A stretch of DNA of 10,007 nt. Source: Pseudomonadota bacterium (GTDB lineage Bacteria; BMS3Abin14). The stretch is taken from assembly GCA_003229755.1 (NCBI GenBank), contig QIFJ01000258.1, positions 1 through 10,007 of the forward strand, in the 5' to 3' direction. Every line of letters starts with the position of its first letter. Within the stretch, counting starts at the first letter, position 1. Shown here piece by piece: positions 1 to 4,296 of this stretch. Below the pieces are notes generated by a model that was not told the origin of the DNA, made no database searches, and saw only the letters and a program-made list of their open reading frames with translations. Made by a program: the position numbers and the translations under genes.

Positions 1-3
1 AGT

Positions 4-29
4 CGGGCCTCGTACCTGGCCCGTTTTTT
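4..29 (+). terminator. Rho-independent terminator of an upstream gene
   Basis: A perfect 6-bp GC stem (CGGGCC at 4-9 with GGCCCG at 18-23) with an 8-nt loop is followed directly by six T residues (24-29). This is the classic intrinsic terminator layout for plus-strand transcription. It most likely ends a gene or operon lying left of the window. Confidence 0.85.
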
Positions 30-68
30 CTCGCCTGTTTTGTTGTGAAATTGTTGCGTTAATTAAGC

Positions 69-92
69 CTTACATGTTTCGTAAGTTTTTTT
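69..92 (+). terminator. possible weak second terminator
   Basis: A 5-bp stem (CTTAC at 69-73 with GTAAG at 81-85) is followed by seven T residues (86-92). The stem is short and only moderately GC-rich, so this may be a backup to the terminator at 4-29 or chance. Confidence 0.3.
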
Positions 93-112
93 GGTGTTCA
101 ATGGTCAGCGTT

Positions 113-166
113 GATCTTGGATCTTGGACCCTGGATCCTCATATTCCAATCTCAAATGCTCTAACC
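113..166. repeat. degenerate heptad repeats (two blocks)
   Basis: At 113-140 four 7-mers of type GAtCyTG follow one another in perfect phase; the first two are identical. At 145-166 three units of type TCCAATC / TCAAATGC / TCTAACC follow with 7/8/7 spacing, the same unit type as at 1116-1168. No gene is seen in 1-584; this gap holds only repeats, the terminators and the toxin-antitoxin control region. Confidence 0.65.
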
Positions 167-228
167 TAATAATTTCTTTCTCTGCTTTGCAACGCCTTTC
201 TCCTGGAGCCCTGGATAACCAAATGCAA

Positions 229-262
229 ATCAGGCCGGGGTTTTGGTGAATCACGAAGCGAA
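229..262 (-). repeat. solo arm of a dispersed inverted-repeat element
   Basis: This 34-bp stretch is the reverse complement of 3440-3473 with two mismatches by manual alignment. At the second site the same sequence forms the right arm and part of the loop of a 79-bp inverted-repeat element (3392-3470). Here only one arm is present. Such a length of near identity in two non-coding gaps indicates a dispersed repeat family. Confidence 0.75.
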
Positions 263-329
263 ATACCGATTCCATCCCCCTCATCCCTGTTAGAATCCAT
301 CGCTTGCCATTCTTTGGCCTTTGAACTGC

Positions 330-426
330 CCCATTGCCCATAGCCCAGTGCCCATCGCCTGCTCTTATCCCTCGCCTGCTCTTATCCCTCATTCACTTCC
401 TATAGCCAATAGCCTAAAGCCCATAG
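330..426. repeat. CCCATAG heptad array with an internal 17-bp tandem duplication
   Basis: Four consecutive 7-mers of type CCCAtnG occupy 330-357 and four of type CCnAtAG occupy 399-426. Between them a 17-bp unit beginning TCGCCTGC is perfectly duplicated head to tail (355-371 and 372-388). The blocks look like one array disturbed by the 17-bp duplication. No coding function is supported. Confidence 0.7.
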
Positions 427-428
427 CC

Positions 429-462
429 CGCCCTGAGCATCGCCACTGATTTAGTCGAAGGG
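429..462. repeat. 34-bp insert bounded by a 9-bp direct repeat
   Basis: The nonamer CCCATAGCC occurs at 420-428 and again at 463-471, enclosing 34 bp whose ends are complementary (GCCCT at 430-434, AGGGC at 459-463). The arrangement looks like a small element inserted into the heptad array with a target duplication. Because the array itself consists of CCCATAG-like units, the direct repeat could simply be pre-existing array units. Confidence 0.45.
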
Positions 463-479
463 CCCATAGCCTGGTTTCA

Positions 480-493
480 CCAATTTCCAATTT
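480..493. repeat. two-unit CCAATTT heptad
   Basis: Two identical 7-mers CCAATTT stand in direct tandem just upstream of the toxin-antitoxin control region. They match the unit type of the larger arrays at 1116-1168 and 4157-4215. Confidence 0.5.
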
Positions 494-513
494 CTTTCTA
501 CTACTTGAATTGT

Positions 514-548
514 CGTACGCAATATAGTACCGTACGGATTATGGTACG
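514..548 (+). promoter_or_regulatory. putative toxin-antitoxin autoregulatory operator
   Basis: Four GTAC cores start at 515, 527, 532 and 544, giving centre spacings of 12, 5 and 12 bp, symmetric about base 531. The hexamers are CGTACG, AGTACC, CGTACG and GGTACG. YefM-YoeB complexes of E. coli bind TGTACA-core palindromes 12 bp apart upstream of their own genes, so paired palindromic cores at the same spacing fit autoregulation. A -10-like TATAGT lies at 523-528 within the region, but no well-spaced -35 is visible, so the exact promoter is undetermined. Confidence 0.6.
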
Positions 549-572
549 TTTTGTGTCTTTTACAGGTTTCTC

Positions 573-578
573 AGGAGG
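573..578 (+). promoter_or_regulatory. ribosome binding site that sets the antitoxin start
   Basis: AGGAGG at 573-578 is a full Shine-Dalgarno. The first in-frame ATG (579) abuts it with no spacer and could not be used efficiently; the ATG at 585 has a 6-nt spacer. This decides the start at 585. Confidence 0.85.
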
Positions 579-584
579 ATGTTT

Positions 585-827
585 ATGAAGACGATCTCGG
601 TAAGCCAGGCCAGGGCAAACCTTTACAAGCTCCTGGAAGAGGCGGGCGAATCCCACGAACCCCTGATCATAACGGGTAAAAGGGGTAACGCCGTCCTGGT
701 GGCGGAAGAGGACTGGAGGGCTATCCAGGAAACCCTGTACCTGCTTTCCATACCTGGAATGAGGGAATCGATACGGGAGGGCCTTGAGACTCCAGTGGAG
801 GAGTGTGATGAGGACCTTGACTGGTGA
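585..827 (+). CDS. yefM: YefM/Phd-family antitoxin
   Basis: An 80-aa type II antitoxin predicted to bind and neutralise the YoeB-like toxin encoded next to it and to bind the operator upstream. The N-terminal half (MKTISVSQARANLYKLLEEA, then PLIITGKRGNAVLVAEEDW) has the YefM/Phd DNA-binding and dimerisation pattern: short strand, S-x-A-R-x-N-L helix, I/L-I-T strand, and an 'edW' motif. The acidic C-terminal tail (about residues 68-80, rich in E and D) is the expected toxin-wrapping segment. Start chosen at 585 from Shine-Dalgarno spacing. The stop overlaps the toxin start in a GTGA tetranucleotide, implying translational coupling. Family assignment is by recognition of sequence pattern. Confidence 0.92.
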   Translation: MKTISVSQARANLYKLLEEAGESHEPLIITGKRGNAVLVAEEDWRAIQETLYLLSIPGMRESIREGLETPVEECDEDLDW

Positions 828-1087
828 TCTGGCGCCTTGTCTACACCAGACAGGCCCGGAAGGATGCCCGAAAACTGCTGTCATCAGACCTGAAAGACAA
901 AGCCGAGCAGCTCCTCAAGATCCTCAGGGAAGATCCATACCGGTCACCGCCGCCCCTTGAGAAACTAGTCGGGGATCTCTCAGGAGCATATTCCAGACGG
1001 ATCAATATCCAGCACCGACTTGTCTACCAGGTCCTCGAAGGGGAGGGTGTGGTCAAGGTGATCCGCATGTGGACACATTACGAATAG
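824..1087 (+). CDS. yoeB: Txe/YoeB-family mRNA interferase toxin
   Basis: An 87-aa ribosome-dependent endoribonuclease of the YoeB/RelE fold, which cleaves mRNA in the ribosomal A site and slows growth when the antitoxin is degraded. The core reads LEKL, LSGAYSRRI, HRLVY and a C-terminal HY. In this numbering E46 and R65 fall at the same positions as E. coli YoeB catalytic E46 and R65, and H85 in the tail corresponds to catalytic H83, so the active site appears intact. The GTG start overlaps the antitoxin stop by 4 nt; GATGAGG at 807-813 is a suitable ribosome site inside the antitoxin gene. Length is typical (E. coli YoeB is 84 aa). Confidence 0.94.
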   Translation: MIWRLVYTRQARKDARKLLSSDLKDKAEQLLKILREDPYRSPPPLEKLVGDLSGAYSRRINIQHRLVYQVLEGEGVVKVIRMWTHYE

Positions 1088-1115
1088 AGCGATCTCAGAT
1101 CTCACCCCTCGACAG

Positions 1116-1205
1116 TCCAATTTCCAATGTTCTAATTTCTAATGCTCTAATATCTAATGTTCCAATGCTCTGAAACCAACTTTCAACTTTTAACTTGAAA
1201 CTTGC
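1116..1205. repeat. 7/8-bp alternating repeat array plus AACTTnn heptads
   Basis: From 1116 to 1168 seven units of type TCYAATN(N) follow one another, alternating 7 and 8 bp long (7,8,7,8,7,8,8). From 1178 to 1205 four perfect-phase 7-mers of type AACTTnn follow. This fills most of the 170-bp gap between the toxin gene and the transporter gene. I see no terminator with a T tract for the toxin-antitoxin operon here. Confidence 0.75.
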
Positions 1206-1257
1206 TATACATACCCTGTACCTTCTCCCTGACCCCACCATATAATCAGGAGAACCA

Positions 1258-2361
1258 TTGCAACACGTAAAGGTAAGTAACAGAAATTTCTACATATTCC
1301 TGGGTGCATGCGGTTCAGCGGTCGTTGCCCTTGGGGTTCTGGCCCCTTCTGCCTTCAAGGTACTTGCCCTGTCCTTCGGACTCGCCTACCTCCTGGATCC
1401 GGCTGTGGACTGGCTGGAGCGCAGAAAAGTATCCCGAAGCCTTTCCATTATCGCGATACTGACAGTCGCTATCACTATATTGATAATCCTGATCTCACTT
1501 ATAATTCCCTACCTCTGGGACCAGGCGGTGGACTTTGTCGAGGCCGCTCCCGAACTGGTTCAGAAAGCCCTTGATAAATTGGAGGCCTGGAGTGTTCTCC
1601 CGAAGGAATTCACGATCACCCTCCCACAGCTTGCAGCACAGGCAAAGGAGAAGCTGCTTACCGAAGGGCTAAACTACGTCAGTCCTATAGCGATGGGACT
1701 GTTCAGGGCAACATCGGGTATATTAGGTATCATTCTGGCAATAGTGAACTTTATAATAGTGCCGGTCTTTTTCTTCTATATTCTGAGGGATCTTGAACGG
1801 ATCCGTGAGAGCTTTTTCAGCTTCGTTCCGGAATCGCTCCAGGACAGGGTATCCGATTATGTGAGAATGATTGATGGTGTACTGGGGGGGTTCATCCGCG
1901 GCCAGATGATAGTAGCCCTTGCCCTGGCGGCTCTTTACTCTACCGGGCTGCTCATTACGGGATTGCGTTTTGGCGTTATCATAGGTGTGGCTGCCGGGAT
2001 ATTGAGTGTCATCCCATATGTAGGTTTTTTCGTGGGGATACTCGTATCAGCAATAATAGTTGTTGTGGATTTTTCCGGTTGGGGCATGGTCGTTGGTGTT
2101 GCTGCGACGTTCGGTGTGTCCCAGGTGATCGAAGGATACATCCTGACCCCAAAGCTGGTGGGCAACAAAGTGGGTTTAAACCCCCTGGAAACGCTGATAG
2201 CGGTACTGGTTGGCGGTGAGGTGGGGGGTATTGTGGGCCTGCTGATAGCTATACCAACGGGAGGAATAGCCAAGAAAACCCTGTATGAGTTAAGAGCTGT
2301 TGACAAAAATATAGAGCCTGCCGACGATAGTGAACTGGATATGGAATCATCACCAGATTAG
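1258..2361 (+). CDS. AI-2E family transporter (PerM/YdiK-like membrane protein)
   Basis: A 367-aa polytopic inner-membrane protein of the AI-2E exporter superfamily (PF01594). Members include TqsA, linked to autoinducer-2 export, and others linked to ion or solute transport, so the substrate cannot be read from sequence. Visible layout: two hydrophobic spans at about 10-47 with the 'LAYLLDPAVDWLERR' motif, a span at about 60-85, a soluble helical region at about 86-145, a span at about 150-175, and a C-terminal hydrophobic block from about 210 to 335. That block includes the family signature with ILTPKLVGNKVGLNPLE and GGEVGGIVGLLIAIP. The tail from about 345 is polar and acidic. The TTG start is supported by AGGAG at 1248-1252 with a 5-nt spacer and by the absence of any other ATG, GTG or TTG codon in frame before the first membrane span. 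The stop codon lies inside one arm of the inverted repeat at 2357-2407. Length is normal for the family. Confidence 0.9.
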   Translation: MQHVKVSNRNFYIFLGACGSAVVALGVLAPSAFKVLALSFGLAYLLDPAVDWLERRKVSRSLSIIAILTVAITILIILISLIIPYLWDQAVDFVEAAPELVQKALDKLEAWSVLPKEFTITLPQLAAQAKEKLLTEGLNYVSPIAMGLFRATSGILGIILAIVNFIIVPVFFFYILRDLERIRESFFSFVPESLQDRVSDYVRMIDGVLGGFIRGQMIVALALAALYSTGLLITGLRFGVIIGVAAGILSVIPYVGFFVGILVSAIIVVVDFSGWGMVVGVAATFGVSQVIEGYILTPKLVGNKVGLNPLETLIAVLVGGEVGGIVGLLIAIPTGGIAKKTLYELRAVDKNIEPADDSELDMESSPD

Positions 2362-2407
2362 TTGGTGAGGTCAATGAATAATATATACCAGAATCCTACC
2401 AGCTAAT
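2357..2407. repeat. 51-bp stem-loop element upstream of the first zinc-finger gene
   Basis: A 10-bp arm, ATTAGTTGGT (2357-2366), pairs with ACCAGCTAAT (2398-2407), allowing one G-T wobble; the loop is 31 nt. It overlaps the end of the transporter gene. There is no T tract, so it does not look like an intrinsic terminator. Segment 2373-2408 matches 3354-3389 in reverse complement at 32 of 36 positions by manual alignment. The sequence just right of the arm (GGAGATGAACC, 2410-2420) recurs in direct orientation at 3490-3500. Confidence 0.75.
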
Positions 2408-2438
2408 TGGGAGATGAACCTGGATATGGAGGAGTGAT

Positions 2439-2636
2439 ATGAGCCAGTTCAAGGGATCCAGATTGGATACGACAGGTACAGTTGACCTGTACTGCGTGGA
2501 GTGCGGCAAAAAGATCGAGGGGAAGCCGCACCAGACCAGTATGGATGGGTTGTGTGCTTCGGTTAATCCGGTGTATTTTTGTTCCAGTGAGTGTTGGGAG
2601 GGGTCCGAAGAATTCAACACTGAAAACTGGGATTAA
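2439..2636 (+). CDS. small zinc-finger-like protein, paralog 1 of 3
   Basis: A 65-aa protein of a family I do not recognise. Four cysteines, C19, C22, C48 and C52, form CxxC-x25-CxxxC, a likely single-zinc site. The second half, YFCSSECWEG, resembles the FCS-x2-C knuckle of TRASH/YHS/MYM-type treble-clef fingers, which bind metal or mediate protein contacts. The C-terminal end carries EEFNTENW, shared by all three paralogs. There is no signal peptide or membrane span. GGAGGAG at 2428-2434 lies 4 nt before the ATG. Compared with paralog 3, 5 of 11 identical residues in the first knuckle region (LYC-x-EC-G-x-KIEG-x-P) use different codons while the amino acids are kept, which supports a real, selected gene. 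Function unknown; a metal-sensing or adaptor role is only a guess. Confidence 0.85.
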   Translation: MSQFKGSRLDTTGTVDLYCVECGKKIEGKPHQTSMDGLCASVNPVYFCSSECWEGSEEFNTENWD

Positions 2637-2712
2637 TTTTTTGGGGTTTATGCGGCGGTGATAATGGGCAATCTGCTGTGTTCTCAGTCGTCGGAAATCC
2701 TCGACGTATGTC
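2637..2712. repeat. 3' flank shared with the third zinc-finger gene
   Basis: The 23 bases after the stop (2637-2659) match 3832-3854 at 22 positions, including GGGGTTTATGCGGCGGT. Weaker similarity continues to about 2712 (partner about 3909), for example AATCCTC at both sites. This is the downstream part of a duplicated gene cassette. A 7-bp stem hairpin (GACGTAT 2703-2709, ATACGTC 2716-2722) follows, without a T tract. Confidence 0.7.
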
Positions 2713-2756
2713 CATATACGTCTCCGGTTTCCTCCTCTCTGCGGCCTTGCATCTTA

Positions 2757-3058
2757 CCCATTCTCCCTCGCCTCGTTTTACATGGAACTTGGAACCTGGA
2801 ACTTGGAACCGCAGCCATCAGGTTGCCGCCTCTGGCCTAGGCCTTCGTCTTTTAATTTGGTTTAACTTTCAACTTTAAACATTCAACTTTCAACCAGTAT
2901 TTAGCCGCCCATTCTCCCTCGCCTCGTTTTACATGGAACTTGGAACCTGGAACGAACCACAACCATAAGGTTGCCGCCAGGCCTTCGGATGGAAATGCTT
3001 TTGGTTTGATAGAACTTTCAACATTCAACTTATAACTTTCAACTCTCAACATAGTTCA
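2757..3058. repeat. tandem duplication with unit of about 151 bp
   Basis: A 46-bp segment starting CCCATTCTCCCTCGCCTCG is repeated exactly at 2757-2802 and 2908-2953, a 151-bp period. Each copy continues with a diverged tract: CATnAGGTTGCCGCC, then GGCCTTCG, then an AACTTTC heptad array (2864-2891 and 3013-3054). Within the copies GGAACTT/GGAACCT heptads also stand in phase (2784-2811). The whole gap from 2637 to 3073 (437 bp) lacks a credible gene; it holds this duplication, the shared 3' flank of paralog 1 and the ribosome site of the next gene. Confidence 0.85.
3013..3054. repeat. six-unit AACTTTC heptad array
   Basis: Six consecutive 7-mers beginning with AAC stand in perfect phase (AACTTTC, AACATTC, then four variants). 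This is the longest uninterrupted pure-heptad run of this type in the window and ends 7 bp before the ribosome site of the second zinc-finger gene. The matching run at 2864-2891 has four units. Confidence 0.75.
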
Positions 3059-3073
3059 ACAGGAGGAATATCA

Positions 3074-3304
3074 ATGAGCAGAAACTTCAAGGATTCAACA
3101 CTGGGAAACACCGGAACAGTGGATCTATGGTGCGAGGCGTGCGGGCACAAGATCGAAGGGGAACCATATGAGACAAGTTTCTCCGGGTGGTGCTGTTGTT
3201 TTGACCAGGTCAATTTCTGCTCGAAGGAGTGTTGGGAAGGAGCTGAAAACCTCTATAATACAGATAACTGGCCGGATGCACCTGAGGCCACGAAGAGAAC
3301 GTAA
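3074..3304 (+). CDS. small zinc-finger-like protein, paralog 2 of 3
   Basis: A 76-aa protein homologous to the products of the genes at 2439 and 3628. Putative metal ligands are C20, C23, C49 and C53, again CxxC-x25-CxxxC. It shares TGTVDL with paralog 1 and GHKIEGEPYETS with paralog 3, so it is intermediate between them. Differences: three adjacent cysteines, C40-C42, between the two knuckles, an extra residue in the C-terminal motif (NLYNTDNW in place of EFNTENW), and a 10-residue polar tail. AGGAGG at 3061-3066 gives an ideal 7-nt spacer to the ATG. Its upstream and downstream DNA does not match the flanks of paralogs 1 and 3. Function unknown; cytosolic by lack of signal or membrane segments. 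Confidence 0.86.
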   Translation: MSRNFKDSTLGNTGTVDLWCEACGHKIEGEPYETSFSGWCCCFDQVNFCSKECWEGAENLYNTDNWPDAPEATKRT

Positions 3305-3312
3305 GGGGTAGA

Positions 3313-3335
3313 GCATTAGACATTAGAGCATTAGA
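3313..3335 (-). repeat. reverse-oriented TCTAATGC repeat, three units
   Basis: Read on the minus strand, the stretch is TCTAATGC, TCTAATG, TCTAATGC (8/7/8 bp), the same unit type and length alternation as the plus-strand array at 1116-1168. Orientation therefore varies between gaps. Confidence 0.65.
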
Positions 3336-3353
3336 AATCAGGGATCATCTTCA

Positions 3354-3500
3354 AATTAGTTGGTAGGATTTTGGTATATAGTATTCATAAGAAGCCGGGT
3401 TTCTGGTGTAATCACTCGGCTGCGCAACCCCCTTTTAGCTTCGCTTCGTGATTCACAAAAACCCCGGCTTGATATAATTAAGCTAATCAGGAGATGAACC
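3354..3500. repeat. interrupted second copy of the stem-loop element
   Basis: 3354-3389 is the reverse complement of 2373-2408 at 32 of 36 positions. Past an inserted 79-bp inverted repeat (3392-3470), AGCTAAT (3481-3487) and GGAGATGAACC (3490-3500) match 2401-2420 in direct orientation. The outer flank is thus direct while the loop is flipped relative to the first copy. The 323-bp gap 3305-3627 holds no credible gene. Confidence 0.65.
3392..3470. mobile_element. 79-bp MITE/REP-like inverted-repeat element
   Basis: The left arm (3392-3415, beginning AAGCCGGGTTTC and ending GTAATCAC) is an imperfect reverse complement of the right arm (3448-3470, beginning GTGATTCAC and ending CCCCGGCTT), around a 32-nt centre. 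A near-identical copy of the right arm plus adjacent centre occurs at 229-262. Short non-coding palindromic elements in several gaps are typical of REP/MITE-type repeats moved by a transposase encoded elsewhere. No target duplication is evident. Confidence 0.6.
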
Positions 3501-3541
3501 CTTTTTTATGAAAATTCTGTATAATAAACATAATGATGCCA

Positions 3542-3570
3542 TGCACAAAAAGCGATTATATCGATATAAT
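3542..3570 (+). promoter_or_regulatory. possible promoter with a 16-bp palindrome for the third zinc-finger gene
   Basis: ATTATATCGATATAAT (3555-3570) is a perfect palindrome whose right end supplies a consensus -10 TATAAT (3565-3570). Seventeen bases upstream lies TGCACA (3542-3547), a 4-of-6 match to a -35. Transcription would begin near 3577, leaving a leader of about 50 nt before ATG 3628. A second TATAAT lies at 3520-3525 without a good -35. The surrounding DNA is strongly AT-rich, so such matches are cheap. Confidence 0.4.
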
Positions 3571-3627
3571 AAATCGAGTTATGCAAGATACTTAATGTAA
3601 TGAATTAAGGTATCGGCGGGTAGTGAG

Positions 3628-3831
3628 ATGAGTAAGAAAGATAAGAAATACACGCCTCTTGTGGCAAATTCCCCTGGATGGCTTTACTGTATTGAGTGCG
3701 GTCACAAGATCGAGGGCGAGCCATACGAGACGAGCCTCGCCGCTTATGAAGATTCTGTAGATCCTGTGCAGTTTTGCTCGAAGGGGTGTTGGGATGGGTC
3801 GGAAGAGTTCAACACTGCTAACTGGGATTAA
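3628..3831 (+). CDS. small zinc-finger-like protein, paralog 3 of 3
   Basis: A 67-aa protein with the same C21, C24, C50, C54 pattern (CxxC-x25-CxxxC) and the shared motifs YC-x-ECGHKIEGEPYETS, DPVQFCSKGCW and EEFNTANW. It lacks the TGTVDL stretch of the other two; its N-terminus is lysine-rich (MSKKDKK). The ribosome site is weak (GGCGGG at 3615-3620 or GTGAG nearer the ATG), unlike the strong sites of paralogs 1 and 2. The 3' flank matches that of paralog 1, and the 5' side carries an interrupted copy of the paralog 1 upstream element. Paralogs 1 and 3 therefore appear to be duplicated cassettes. Function unknown. Confidence 0.85.
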   Translation: MSKKDKKYTPLVANSPGWLYCIECGHKIEGEPYETSLAAYEDSVDPVQFCSKGCWDGSEEFNTANWD

Positions 3832-3909
3832 TCTTTTGGGGTTTATGCGGCGGTAAAAACAGGTCATCTACTTTGTTCTCCCTCGTTGCCAATCCTCAGC
3901 GATATGACC
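3832..3909. repeat. 3' flank shared with the first zinc-finger gene
   Basis: 3832-3854 matches 2637-2659 at 22 of 23 positions, with patchy similarity on to about 3909. It marks the end of the duplicated cassette. The gene-free stretch 3832-4313 contains this flank, the 233-bp inverted-repeat region, a heptad array and the operon promoter. Confidence 0.7.
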
Positions 3910-3917
3910 TTTTCGAG

Positions 3918-4150
3918 AAGAGCCTTAACGCAGAGTTACGCAGTGAGGGCTAGTCAGCCCTTACCGCAGGGGACCGCGGGGGAAACCAACAAACGATAAA
4001 GCTTCTCCTGGTAAACAACTGACATAGAGGAGATGAAGAGTTGCCAGTAGTTTATTGAACGTTTTACTTTAGCCCAATCCCAAGTTCTTATCTGCGGCCC
4101 CCAGCGATTCGCCCGAATGGGCGCCCTGCGGCTCTCTGCGTTACGCTCTT
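3918..4150. mobile_element. 233-bp non-coding region bounded by inverted repeats
   Basis: The left end AAGAGC-CTT-AACGCAGAG (3918-3935) pairs with the right end CTCTGCGTT-AC-GCTCTT (4134-4150) apart from a one-base gap and one mismatch. Inside, CCGCAGGG (3964-3971) pairs with CCCTGCGG (4125-4132). Two local hairpins, AGGGCT/AGCCCT (3946-3961) and CGCCC/GGGCG (4110-4123), lie near the ends. This could be a MITE-like element or encode a structured RNA. No ORF of note and no clear target duplication are visible. Confidence 0.45.
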
Positions 4151-4156
4151 ATCGTC

Positions 4157-4234
4157 TTTCAATGTTCCAATGTTTTAATGTCCTAAATCCATTTTCCAAT
4201 ATCCATTTTCCAATTTTCCGTTGAACCTTGAACG
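4157..4234. repeat. TCCAATn/TCCATTT heptad array upstream of the operon
   Basis: Three 8-bp units ending in AATG (4157-4180) are followed by five perfect-phase 7-mers (4181-4215) of type TCCAATn or TCCATTT. After a 5-bp step come two TTGAACn 7-mers (4221-4234). The last unit supplies the -35 hexamer of the promoter at 4228-4255. Confidence 0.75.
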
Positions 4235-4255
4235 TTATCCAAAAGATGTTATAAT
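4228..4255 (+). promoter_or_regulatory. strong sigma70-type promoter for the HIT-lapA-TPR-mutS-amidase operon
   Basis: TTGAAC (4228-4233), a 16-bp spacer and a consensus TATAAT (4250-4255) preceded by the extended element TG-n (4247-4249) form the best promoter in the window. Transcription should begin near 4262, which leaves about 50 nt of leader before TTG 4314. This excludes the in-frame TTG at 4221, which lies upstream of the start site. Confidence 0.8.
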
Positions 4256-4296
4256 CACCCGATTGAACCGTTACCACTACTCACGGTTTTATGATG

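Noticed and set aside
105..392. Minus-strand 95-aa frame in the left gap
   Set aside because: It runs through heptad repeats and the dispersed repeat arm, so its translation is repeat-derived, with no ribosome site or domain evidence.
579..584. ATG 579 as antitoxin start
   Set aside because: It directly abuts the AGGAGG ribosome site with no spacer; ATG 585 has a 6-nt spacer.
1241..1246. TATAAT as the promoter -10 for the transporter gene
   Set aside because: Transcription would start near 1253, cutting off the AGGAG ribosome site at 1248-1252, and no -35 lies at the right distance. It is probably a chance match beside the ribosome site.
2658..3052. Small frames on both strands between paralogs 1 and 2
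   Set aside because: They are translations of the 151-bp tandem duplication and heptad arrays, not conserved between the two copies.
2357..3909. Integron-like cassette array (small genes with palindromic flanks)
   Set aside because: The flanks do not show attC core sites (no GTTRRRY/RYYYAAC pair at the arms), no integrase is in the window, and the middle gene lacks the shared flanks.
3946..3961. AGGGCT/AGCCCT hairpin as a terminator for paralog 3
   Set aside because: It is followed by TTACCGC rather than a T tract.
113..4234. CRISPR array
   Set aside because: The repeats are 7-8 bp and contiguous, with no 24-40 bp repeats, no unique spacers and no cas genes.
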